The notes under the pieces: generated by a model | Told to the model about the DNA's origin: nothing | The model's database searches: none | The model's input: the letters and a program-made list of their open reading frames with translations, nothing else | Part shown: positions 1-9,692 of the stretch, one piece after another | Layout of the letters: the number at the start of each line of letters is the position of its first letter | Numbering within the stretch: position 1 is the stretch's first letter | Made by a program: the position numbers and the translations under genes | Assembly (NCBI GenBank): GCA_030278955.1 | Contig: JAOANR010000004.1 | Span: forward strand, 20,468,976-20,532,975 | Reading direction: 5' to 3' | DNA length: 64,000 bases | Source of the DNA: Hygrophila difformis | Taxonomy: Eukaryota; Streptophyta; Magnoliopsida; Lamiales; Acanthaceae

Positions 1-497
1 TCATGAATCTTAAACTCTTCTGTCCATCCGACCACATATCATTCAAAAATTCATAACAAATTCGAACATGCTCCAAAAAGAATAAAATTTTATTGAGATG
101 ATCTAGACACAAAATGGAACAAATCTCATAAAGACATCAAGCACGAATAACTGTCATAGGTGGGATTAAATCGAGCAACAAAACCGGATTGCATAAGAAC
201 AACAAAACTGACAGCACCTTATCACAGAATACCAGATCTAGTATCGGTTTTCAAAACATGTTCAAAAATTCTGAAAATTTGCAGAGAGCATGTTTAAATG
301 TTAGGAACATTTTTCGTTTAGAAAAGGTTATCCAAAAACATGCAGATCTAAGTCAAAATCGCAAAACAACATAAACTACTCGATAGAAAACCCTAGTTGA
401 CAGTTTTACCAACGGAAGGAGATCGGACTAGAACTCGATGGAATCTCAACCAAAACCTCTAAAAATCGAAATGCACAATACTAAATTACTTGAGATG
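1..497. repeat. Degenerate LTR-like remnant
   Basis: No credible gene is present. The stretch around 265-330 (an AAAAATTCTGAAAAT-like run followed by AGGAACATTTTTCGT) resembles the internal part of the Tekay LTRs annotated further on, for example around 2615-2670. I therefore read it as a piece of another, older LTR into which LTR S was inserted. The short ORFs here have no recognisable domains. No boundary is visible at the left edge of the window. Confidence 0.35.
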
Positions 498-1126
498 TGT
501 AACACCCCGGATTTGATAACCCAGGCCGGGATGTCACCGCCACATCTCCCTAGCAAGACACGGCTTTCCGAGCTCACTAAGGAAATGCAAGGCTTATGGG
601 TACGTAAAAGATTTAAAAACATTTCAACAATTGACTCCGGAAATTAATAATACTTAATTCAAAATACGGAAATAAAAATCATCATGCGTGAAATAGAGTA
701 ATGCAGCGGAAAGTAATCACGGCCAACATGGCCAAATCCTCGGGTTTAACAGACCCGGTAAAACAGTATGATGCAGAAATTAAAAATGTCCATAAATGAT
801 TTCCCCCAAGTGCATATGCATGCGTCACTCGACATACTCTGTAAAAGAAAAATGACAACGGTTTATCAGTATAAAAATATACCGAGTAAGTTAATCCCTA
901 ACCAAAAATTTAAGGGGTTACATGTGTTTAAACTAAAGATTACACTTTTCATGCATTAATTTTAAAAAATCCATATTTTATTCGCAGCGGAAAAACATGA
1001 TTTAATTTATACAAGATGAGAATACATAATTAAAAGACTTAATTTAAAAGCGTAATTTAAAAGCATAATTTAAGAACGTAATTTAAATGCATAATTTAAA
1101 AATATGGTAAATAGGATTTAAGCATT
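498..1126 (-). repeat. LTR S, left part (3'-terminal half in element sense)
   Basis: The segment begins TGTAACACCCCGGATTTGAT and is closely similar to the start of LTR B at 22038, up to the point where element A interrupts it. It resumes at 12300 with TAATTAAACACTCATACAAG and ends with GGGTATTACA at 12708. The total is only about 1.04 kb, against about 2.77 kb for family B. The flanks (AGATG on the left, CTGAA on the right) do not match, so no target-site duplication is visible. It is probably a solo LTR or a truncated element. Confidence 0.6.
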
Positions 1127-3731
1127 TGTAACACCCCGGTTTTTGGTAACCCAGGTCGGGATGTCACCGCCACATCTCCCTAGTAAGACACGGTTTCTCC
1201 GAGCTTACTAAAGAGATGCAAGGCTAGGTATTGCAGTGTTTAAAAACATTTAAAGCATTCAAAATAGCCCGTACAATATAATTCAAAATTAATAATAGCA
1301 TAGCGCAGCGGAAATATTTAGTTTAGTACAGTATCGCAGCGGAAAATTTAAATAGGGCCGACATGGCCAAAACACGGGTTAAACAGGCCCGTTCATAATA
1401 TAGTCTAAGTACGAAATTTAAAAGCAAAATAACAATTCCCAAAATCCCATGCATGATTCGTGCTCATACAGGCTCATTCCACATATTCTGTAAAGAAAGG
1501 AATAAAAATGGTTTTGGTCAGCAAAATTGCTGAGTAAGTTAACACATGCATGATCGTAGGGTTTAAAAGCCATAACTTTAATAATTTAACAAAAGCATGA
1601 TACTAACATAATATTTGATTTCATATAATCCATCCATATCATATAGCACAATCTATCTCAGGCTCTATTTAATAACACATCACATGGTTTAATCATAAAA
1701 GCCATAATTTTAAATAAAGCATTTAAATAATTTAATTGGACAACAATATAATTTAGTCTAGTTTAATTTAATTTAGAATCCCCATTACATTCCCGATTTG
1801 GTATTTCAAGTTTCACGATAGAAATCGCGATGTCAACAAGTTTAGCCGGTAGCCCGGCGGCCGCAGCCGTATCAGCCATACCCAGTACCACTCCGGAGCC
1901 TCGGGAAACCCATACGGATATTCATGAGAGTGTAGGCTCTAAGTTTCGCCGTTTTGGCAATATCACATTTCAAGTATAGCGCGCGGGGTCACCATCGTCC
2001 ATTACGGCACGAAGTGAATCGTTAGGGGGCACCCTGCAGAGCACTCACCCCTAATTTTAATTTATCAAGTTTGTAAGGGGATTTAGTTTTTAAAATCTGC
2101 CTTCCAATGTATTAATTTAGAAATAATATCTCAATTCGTTTCAACCCTAAAGGTTAATTCCATGTTTCAACAAGATTTCAAAATTTCGTTTCGGTAAATC
2201 ACAGTTTACTCCGAAATTCGTCTAAAATCAGATTTAATTCCAAAAATTCCAAAATTTCATATCTGACTCGGAAACATCAAGATCTACAACTTTCATGTTT
2301 TAACTTTTTCAATCCGAGATACCTAAGTAGGTCAAAAACGCCAATTTTCGCATAAGAAGAAATCTGTCCGAGTTCAAAGTGTCGCAGTTTACAAATTTCA
2401 CATTCTACCATATCAATTCAACTCCAAATTTAATGAAATTTGACAGGGATCATCTTAAGACACTTATCTACAACTTTCATGTTCGGCCACAGATCTAAAA
2501 CAGCCTAGATCCTATGTCAAAAACGTGATCAAGATCATTCCTAAGTTCTGTCCAAGATTTCAAGATCTAGAATTAAACAGTTCGGTTTCAACGCGTTTTC
2601 ACATATCAAATCAGCTCCAAAAATTCTCAAATTTTTACAGTAGCTAGGTCTAAGTCTTAGGAACGTTTTTCGTGCTTTAAGTTTTTCCGTTTGAGTTCGT
2701 TTTAAGGGTCGGAAAAATTCACCAAATCTGTTGCGTCGGTAGAAAACAAAAGTGGACAGATTTATGGTTCTTGTTGAATCTTTTAGGTTTCGAATGTTTT
2801 AAAATCTCCCAAAACCATGTAAGGTTAACTTACAGTGTCTATGAACGTCGGGAATGTCCAATTCGGAGGCGTGGCTTCCAGATCACCGTTTCTCCTCTCC
2901 GTTCGTCGGGTTCTACGATCTAGATTCGATACGAGGGTGTAGAAAGAAAAAGGAGATGATTAGGATTCGTTTTCGGATCGTCTATTGAATAAAGATTGGA
3001 CCGAGACTTACCACGACTATGGAGATCTGTAGAGAAACTCGTCCAACAGCGTTCGTCTTGGTTTCGTGCCTCCGACGACTCCGGATTTAGGGTTTCGAAC
3101 GTATAGAATGTTGTAGGGTTTTGGTAAATTTGTTTGGGGCTCCCAAGGGGCTTATATATAGAATTCTTAATTCCTAGGGCATCCACAACCGACCTAGAAG
3201 TCTGGAGTCGAGAGATGTTCAACCGAAAGTCGAAAAATCCGCGTTCGGGCGAGAGATTCACGCAACAACCAAATCTGTGGGGTGGCGCGGTCGTGGCGCG
3301 CTGAAGCTCCTTTACCGCGCGGCCACCGCGCCGACTTCGCCTGGACTTCGGTCCGGGCAGTTCGTGCGATCCGTCGTGCTTTTCCGCCTCTCTTTCGGGT
3401 TTCTATCCCTCTATGCTCCCGAATTCCGATTCCCGGGGTATATTCGGGTTCTTACTTTCTCTCTAATTTTATTCTCAGTCTAATTGGATGTTTTGGACTC
3501 GAATACTCGAGTTCATTAGTGTCGGGTTTTGGTGTTCCATTTATCCATCCTTTTGTTTAATTAAATTCCTTTACTTCCTTTTTAAGTAAAAGTCTCATTT
3601 CTCATTTCCCTATCTTTATTTATTTCTTTTATTTGCTGGATTGGTTTATTTATTTATAGTATTCAGTTTATTTATTATTTATTTATTTAATTATTGTTTT
3701 ATTTTATGTTGGAAAATTCTCGGGTATTACA
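1127..3731 (-). repeat. 3' LTR of element A
   Basis: This 2605-bp direct repeat of 9693-12299 begins TGTAACACCCCGG on the plus strand and ends CGGGTATTACA, giving TG...CA termini. It contains two copies of the CGCAGCGGAAA motif near 1312 and 1336, a GC-rich block around 3285-3370, a TATATATA box on the minus strand near 3150-3163, and an AT-rich TTTA-repeat tract around 3630-3710. It differs from the 5' LTR by scattered substitutions and a 2-bp indel (CACATCACATGG here against ACATATCACATGG). The 113-codon open frame inside it starts upstream of the TATA box and is not annotated as a gene. Confidence 0.93.
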
Positions 3732-3745
3732 GTCTACCCTCCTTA
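3732..3745 (-). other. Polypurine tract of element A
   Basis: On the element's strand the sequence directly before the 3' LTR is TAAGGAGGGTAGAC, followed by TGTAATACCCGAG. This is the expected place and composition for plus-strand priming. The same sequence borders the LTR of element C at 33579. Confidence 0.75.
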
Positions 3746-3960
3746 AGAACCAACTTCGTCCTCGAAATTGTGTTTCGGCTTTTCTCGTCTCGTGCTAAGG
3801 TCTTGTGTTTGTTTTATTATGTTGTGACTGAACTTAGAATTAAAACTTCTAAGCTGCCTACGTACCCGGTGAAGGGATCAAGCCATAACGTAGTTCAAAA
3901 GTTTACAAAAATGCACGAAAAATTAGGGGGTATGACATCCTCTCCCCCTTAAGATTGCAG
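3746..3960 (-). other. 3' UTR of A with a relic PPT and LTR start
   Basis: There is no gene. Just after the pol stop the element strand reads a purine-rich tract (AAGGGGGAGAGGA) followed by TGTCATACC, then a block containing GGCTTGATCCCTTCACCGGG. In family B the homologous tract is the real PPT, and the homologous TGTAACACC is the real LTR start (24809). Here this block is outside the LTR, because the 5' LTR copy (9693-12299) lacks it. It therefore looks like an abandoned LTR start. See the findings. Confidence 0.55.
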
Positions 3961-6900
3961 TTATGTCCCCATAACTGTGTCGGTATCGGTTTGGAACAAT
4001 GTCGGGTATCGTTCCCTCATATCGGATTCTACTTCCCAAGTTGCCGTCTCACTTTCGTGGTTTGACCAAAGAACCTTGATCATTTTGACGGTTTTGTTCC
4101 TCGTTACTCGTTCCTTAGTATCGAGAATACGCACTGGGACTTATTCGTAAGTCAAATCTTCATCGAGCTCAATTATCTCTGGTTGAAGTACATGTGTCGG
4201 GTCCCGCACATACTTCTTTAGTTGTGAGACATGGAAGACATTATGAACTCGATCTAAGTGTGGCGGTAAAGCCAATCGGTAGGCTAGAGTTCCGACTCGT
4301 TCTAGAATTTCGTAAGGTCCTATGTATCGCGGACTTAACTTCCCTCGTTTGCCAAAGCGCATCACCCCCTTCATGGGTGATATCTTTAGCATGACCCTAT
4401 CTCCCACTTAAATTCTAGGTCTCGTCGTCTCACGTCGGCATAACTCTTTTGACGGTCTTGTGCGGCTTTCATCTTCCCTTGGATCACTTTGATTTGTTGA
4501 GCCATGTCTTCGATAAGTTGTGGTCCCACTACCACGGACTTATCGTTTTCTTCCCAGCTCAAAGGGCTTCGGCACTTTCGTCCATACAATGCCTCGAAAG
4601 GTGCCATGCCAATACTCGCATGGTAACTATTATTATAGGAAAACTCAATCAAGGGTAAATGAGATTCCCAATTTCCTTTGAATTCCAACACACATGCTCT
4701 CAGCATGTCCTCTAGTGTTTGGATTGTTCTTTCGGTTTGTCCATCCGTCATCGGGTGGAATGCGGTGCTCATTTTGATTTGAGTACCGAGAGCTTTTTGT
4801 AACTCCATCCAGAAATGAGAGACAAATCTACTGTCTCTATCGGAAATGATATCATGTGGTACTCCATGTCGTCGTACCACATTATCAATGTAGGCTCGGG
4901 CCAATTGGTCCATAGTCCACGTGTCTTTCATTGGGATAAATATGGCTGTCTTCGTTAGCCTATCCACAATCACCCAAATCTTGTTCATGCCTTTAGGTGA
5001 TCGGGGTAATCCCGAGACAAAGTCCATTGAGATGCTATCCCACTTCCAACTTGGAATCTCTAGTGGTTGCATCAATCCTAAGGGTTTATGTCGCACTGCC
5101 TTAACCTTTTGGCAGGTGAGACATCTCGCTACGAAATTTGCCACTTCCTTCTTCATTCCCAGCCACCAATAGATCTTCTTCAGATCTTTGTATAGCTTGT
5201 CACCTCCGGGATGTACGGAATATGGCGTGTTGTGCCCTTCCTCCATCAACCTTTGCTTCAACTCGGCACATTTAAGAGGCACACACCATCTACCTTTGAA
5301 ACGGATGCTTCCATCCTCGTGGACAGCAAATCCTATTGCCTTTCCTTCAGCAATATACCCTTTTATCTTCTCGAGTTTCGGATCGCCCGGTTGAGCGAGT
5401 CGAATCTCGTCTAATATTGGAGTGTCTACGACCATGGCATTGACCGTTTCTCTCACTGTGCCAGGATGCACAAGTTCTAACTCCAATCTTGCCAAATCCA
5501 TGTACAATGCCGGCGGAATTACCAACGAGTTTGTCACGTGTTGGGTTTTCCGACTTAGGGCATCGGCTACCACATTCGCCTTCCCCTCGTGGTATGCTAT
5601 CTCTAAATCGTAGTCTTTGATAAGTTCTAACCACCTTCTCTGTCTCAAATTCAACTCCTTCTGAGTGAATATATATTTCAAGCTCTTGTGGTCGGTGAAC
5701 ATTCGACACTTCCGCCCATAAAGATAATGTCTCCATATCTTTAGAGCGAAAACGACCGCTGCCAACTCCAGGTCATGTGTCGGATAATTTTCCTCGTGAG
5801 GTTTTAGTTGGCGTGATGCATAGGCTACGACTCTCGAGTCTTGCATCAAAACACAACCTAAACCTTCCTTCGAAGCATCGCTATATACTTCGAAGTCACC
5901 ATTCTCTGATGGTAGTGTTAATACGGGTGTGGTTGTGAGTCGTTTCTTCAGCTCTTGAAACGATGTCTCACATGCTTCGGTCCACTCGCATTTTGCTCCT
6001 TTCTTAAGTAGCTGGGTCAAAGGACGTGCAATCCTTGAAAAGTCCTTTACAAATCGTCTGTAATATCCGGCTAATCCAAGGAAACTCCTTATTTCCGTTG
6101 GACTCTTGGGAGTTGCCCATTCGGTTACGGCAGAGACTTTTGCCGGATCCACTGATACTCCATCAGCAGATACTATGTGTCCGAGGAATGCCACTTCTTT
6201 CAGCCAGAAGTCACATTTCGACAGCTTGCCGTATAGCTGGTTTCTTCGCAAGGTCTCCAACACTTGATGTAAGTGCTTCGCATGCTCCTCTTCGCTCTTC
6301 GAGTAGATCAGGATGTCGTCGATGAACACTACGACGCACTGATCTAACAATTCTCGGAACACGTTGTTCATGAGATTCATGAACATGGCCGGAGCATTTG
6401 TTAGCCCGAAGGATAACACTGTGAACTCGTAATGGCCATATCGTGTTCGAAACGCCGTCTTTGGAATGTCCTTCTCGGCAATCCTCAATTGATGATACCC
6501 AGATCGCAAATCGATCTTCGAGAATACTGAAGCTCCCTTAAGTTGATCAAACAGATCCTCTATTCTCGGTAGGGGGTATTTATTCTTAATGTCACTTGGT
6601 TTAGTCCTCGGTAATCTATGCAAAGGCGTAGCCCTCCGTCTTTCTTCTTGACAAACAAAACCGGTGCTCCCCAAGGGGACGTACTCGGTCTTATGTAACC
6701 TTTTCCCAATAGCTCCTCGAGTTGTTCCTTTAACTCCTTCATCTCCAGTGGTGCCATCCGGTACGGAGCTTTCGAGACAGGCTCTGTCCCCGGAATGAGA
6801 TCTATCGTGAATTCGAGATCTCTCTCAGGTGGCATGCCCGGAACGTCTTCAGGGAACACGTCCGGGTATTCTCTTACCACTGGTATGCTATCAACCTTGT

Positions 6901-7426
6901 TCTCTTCCGCCTCAAGGTTGTGCACATAGCACGCATATAGTTCATACCCCTTACGCATCAAGTTACTTAGTTTAAGTGCACTAACGATTTTGTTACTTTT
7001 CTTAGGGGGCTGAGAGTAAAAGATAACTCTCTTTCCCCTACTTTTTGACAAGGTGATCTTTTGCTTTTGGCATTCGATCACCGCTTTATACTGGGATAGC
7101 CAATCCATCCCCAGTATGATGTCAAAGTCTCTTAAGTTAAATTCTACCAAGTTCGCGAAGAATTCTACGTTCTTTATCACTATAGGAATTCCGTTATATC
7201 GTTTAGAGCAAGACACTACTTCTCCAGAAGGCAATTGAATTCCTAAGCTAATTCTCTCGCACTTAGGTAGATCTAACTCAGGCACTATCCTTGATGCAAT
7301 AATTGAGCAACTAGCTCCGGAATCAAATAAAATTCTAAGGGGTGTATTCAAAACGTGAAATGTACCTGCCATCACTTCTCCTTGCGCAGGCACGTCCGCT
7401 TGGTTCACCACGTTCAGCCTCCCCAT
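3961..7426 (-). pseudogene. pol: pol polyprotein of element A (PR-RT-RH-IN-chromodomain), frameshifted
   Basis: The domains in order are as follows. The aspartic protease has LFDSGAS and a second ILGMDWL motif. The reverse transcriptase has the catalytic [10 protein letters not shown] box. RNase H has DASKEGLGC and TDHKSL. The integrase has a zinc-binding region (HPGG... through CLTCQK), the catalytic D at WDSISMDF, the second D at IISDRDSRF and the E in [14 protein letters not shown]-like segment (KISPMKGVMR, KLSPRYIGPYEILERVG) and a chromodomain-like tail complete it. Lesions visible against element C: a 1-bp deletion near 6590 between the LNQVT and KNKYPLPR motifs, a 1-bp deletion near 4408, and a premature TAA at 4141-4143 just before the chromodomain. 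The native stop is at 3961-3963. It would supply replication and integration functions if intact; here it cannot. Confidence 0.93.
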
Positions 7427-8688
7427 AGGGCGTCCCTGATTGCCCTGCTGATTCGCATTCGGCTGCTGATTTTGTTGCTGGTTTTGATTCTGTGGGGCGG
7501 AGGTCGTTGGTTCTGGTTCTGGTTTTGCGGCCTATTTTGAGGGGGTCTGTACCCTTGGTTATTCCCGTTTCGACCGTTTTGGTTTTGAGGCTGTTCTTGC
7601 CCCGCGACCAAATCGTCCCTCTTCGTTATGTTCTCGAGCCTAGTTCGACATTCCCGTCGAACGTGACCCATTCGACCGCATCGGTAACAGGCGCCTTGTT
7701 GCGGGCATCCCCTTGCCAGATGTGGTCGTCCACATCGCGGGCAAGGCGGTACCGGATCTTCTTGATTGAACCTCCTCCCAGTGTTGGTTTGTTGGGGCCT
7801 ATTCGACCCTCTGCGCTGCTCGTTCCTTCCAGTGTTGTTCTCGTTTCATGAATCTCGACTTCTCTTGTCTTGAGGACCCCTGCTGGACTCCCCACTCACC
7901 CTTCTTTTCAGCTGCTGCACGCGTGCTACCGCTACAGCGCGATCGTATACGGCTTGCAAATCGGGGTAGTGTACCCCCGCGATCACTTCGCGCACAGACA
8001 GGTTCAGTCCCATCTCGAACTTCTGTGCCTTCTCCGCATCAGTAGGCACTAGCCTTGGTGCGAACCTCACCAGCTCCTTGAAGCGGGTGGAGTATTCCTG
8101 CACCGTTTGGCTTCCTTGCTTCAACGACAGGAATTCTTCGTACATGGCAGCCTTGGTACTCAAGGGATAGAATCGATCCCTGAGTAGTTCCATCATCTCC
8201 ATCCACGAGTAAGGCTCGTCATCTTCAGTTAGTTTGGCTTGCGTTGCTTGCCACCAGTCATCAGCTTCGCCTCCCAAGTAGTATGAAGCGACATGTACCC
8301 TCTCTCCTTCCGGACATTTGACCGCTCCTAGCAGCTTGTCAAAAGTCCGGATCCATTCCTCCAGTTTAGCTGGATCCTCCTCACCAGCATAGTGGGGCGG
8401 CTGGTAGGGATTCACCATCGCCAGGTAGTTAGGGCGAGCTTGGGGCGGAGGTACCGCCGCAGCTTGACCCTGGTTGACTTGCGCGTTTCCGAGCGCAATC
8501 AACACTTCCTCTATCGTCCTAAGACGATCGCCCACATTGTTCGGTGCGGGGGCGTCCTGCGCACCTTGGGGTTGTTCCTCATCAGGTTGAATTGGTTCAG
8601 TGACGTTTGGTGGTGTTTCAGTAGGTATCTCAGTGGTGGTTTGGGGAGTGGTTTGAGTTCTTCCTCTTCCTCTTCCTCTGGGTGCCAT
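7414..8688 (-). pseudogene. gag: gag of element A (capsid plus two CCHC-type zinc knuckles), interrupted
   Basis: The likely start is the MAPRGRGRGR methionine at 8688, rather than the upstream in-frame ATG at 8730. A Gln/Pro-rich N-terminus is followed by the retrotransposon gag domain (WIRTFDKLLGAVKC, GGEADDWWQA, LLRDRFYPLS, RFKELVRFAP) and then two zinc knuckles. The first, CPRCGRPHLARGC, has only three residues between Cys2 and His; the second, CYRCGRMGHVRREC, is canonical CX2CX4HX4C. An in-frame TGA at 7846-7848 separates capsid from nucleocapsid, and a 1-bp deletion near 7494-7498 (compare the CTGCGGTGGCGG region of C) breaks the link to pol. Gag and pol were probably one open frame originally. 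Confidence 0.9.
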
Positions 8689-8950
8689 TCTGGTACAAAT
8701 AGGATAGTTTAGGACTGATGGATTTAGCATATAGTCTAAGCAATCTCTATGAATGTATATGTGTGCAGTAATTTAGCACGTGGTGCTTTGTTCGAACTAA
8801 GGAGCATCGTATGCTTCGGGGTTTTATTTTATTTTGTTTTGTTTGTTTTGATTTAAACAAAATAAATCGGGCATTTTATTTCCTCAAAAGAAATTTTAGT
8901 ACAAAAGTAGAAATATTTTTCTAGCAAAACGGTGTCTAACAATAGAATCT

Positions 8951-9286
8951 CTAGTGCCTCATGGCGTCTCTCGGCGGGGTAGCAGGATCTTCCTCCGGAT
9001 CTTCCTCCTCCGAACTCGGCGGTAGTAGGTCATCAAAGATAGTGTTTAAGTCTTGCCCGTGGGCATCGATGTATTCCTTTAGTATTAAGTTTTGTGTAGT
9101 GAGGGTTTGGACTTGGCGCTCGAGTTGGTTTATGCGGTGATGATCCGCCTCTCTCAAGTTGCCCATGTGATGTAAATTGGCCTCCAATTGAGCCATACGG
9201 TACTTCATCTGCTCTAGGGTCTGGTGGGAATCGAGATGAACACTCATCATCCTGACCAACAACTGCATCATGTCTTGACTAGCCAT
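8951..9286 (-). CDS. Small coiled-coil ORF upstream of gag in element A
   Basis: This intact 111-codon frame lies between the primer-binding site and gag on the element strand. The N-terminal two thirds are rich in Met, Gln, Leu and His with heptad-like spacing (MAQLEANL, INQLERQVQTLTTQNLILKEY), suggesting a coiled coil. The C-terminus is strongly acidic and Pro-rich (LLPPSSEEEDPEEDP). It has no zinc finger, membrane segment or enzyme motif that I recognise. It starts 407 nt inside the 5' LTR boundary and stops 262 nt before the gag start, so it would be the first ORF on the genomic RNA. In contrast to gag-pol it has no visible lesion. The function is unknown; a Gag-interacting or RNA-binding accessory protein is speculation. 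The counterpart in element C is lost beyond the duplication breakpoint. Confidence 0.5.
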   Translation of the reverse strand: MASQDMMQLLVRMMSVHLDSHQTLEQMKYRMAQLEANLHHMGNLREADHHRINQLERQVQTLTTQNLILKEYIDAHGQDLNTIFDDLLPPSSEEEDPEEDPATPPRDAMRH

Positions 9287-9323
9287 CTAGCGCAAGCAAG
9301 AGATCTAGGTTAATATTCGCCAA

Positions 9324-9473
9324 GATTCTAAGTTCAATTCGCCAAGATTCTAAGTTCGAGTTTCCAAGATTCTAAGTTCAAGTTTCGCCAAGATGCTAAG
9401 TTCAAGTTTCGCAAAGTTTCTAAGTTCAAATTTCGCCAAGATTCTAAGTTCAAGTTTCCAAGATGCTAAGTTC
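9324..9473 (-). repeat. 22/24-bp leader minisatellite, seven units
   Basis: Seven units of the type GATTCTAAGTTCAAGTTTCG(CCAA) start at 9324, 9346, 9368, 9392, 9416, 9440 and 9462, with spacings of 22, 22, 24, 24, 24 and 22. They lie in the transcribed leader of element A between the PBS and the upstream ORF. Confidence 0.85.
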
Positions 9474-9675
9474 ATAGCAGAGATGCGACATGCATATGCA
9501 AATGATAGTTCCCCCCAATAATAATTTAATACACCATATATTTTTCCATGGGTTTTAAAATAAAGAATAAAAATTCTTTCATGGAAATAATAATTTAAAA
9601 TTTAAAATAATAGTCAAAATATTAATAGTAGTTTAAAAATAGTAATGGTTTAAAAATAATAGTTTAAAAATAGCC

Positions 9676-9689
9676 GGGCTCTGATACCA
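9676..9689 (-). other. Primer-binding site (tRNA-iMet) of element A
   Basis: On the minus strand the sequence TGGTATCAGAGCCC lies three bases inside the 5' LTR end. It matches the complement of the 3' end of plant initiator-Met tRNA, the usual primer of Ty3/gypsy elements. Confidence 0.95.
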
Positions 9690-9692
9690 ACT

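Noticed and set aside
1122..1126. Target-site duplication for element A
   Set aside because: GCATT on the left and TAATT after 12299 do not match. The right flank fits the expected target by comparison with LTR B, but the left has lost or changed bases, so I do not call a duplication.
2920..3261. 113-codon minus-strand ORF, also present at 11488-11829
   Set aside because: It is conserved only because the two LTRs are near-identical copies. It starts upstream of the TATA-like box, so it would not be in the element's transcript, and the LTR of C does not keep the frame.
5188..5414. Plus-strand ORFs across the pol regions of A and C (also 35039-35437, 60821-61219, 62929-63654)
   Set aside because: These are antisense to gag-pol reading frames with clear domain motifs, and they show no domain signature of their own.
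9676..9689. Possible tRNA gene signal
   Set aside because: Only the 14-nt complement of a tRNA-iMet 3' end is present, next to an LTR. It is a primer-binding site, not a gene.
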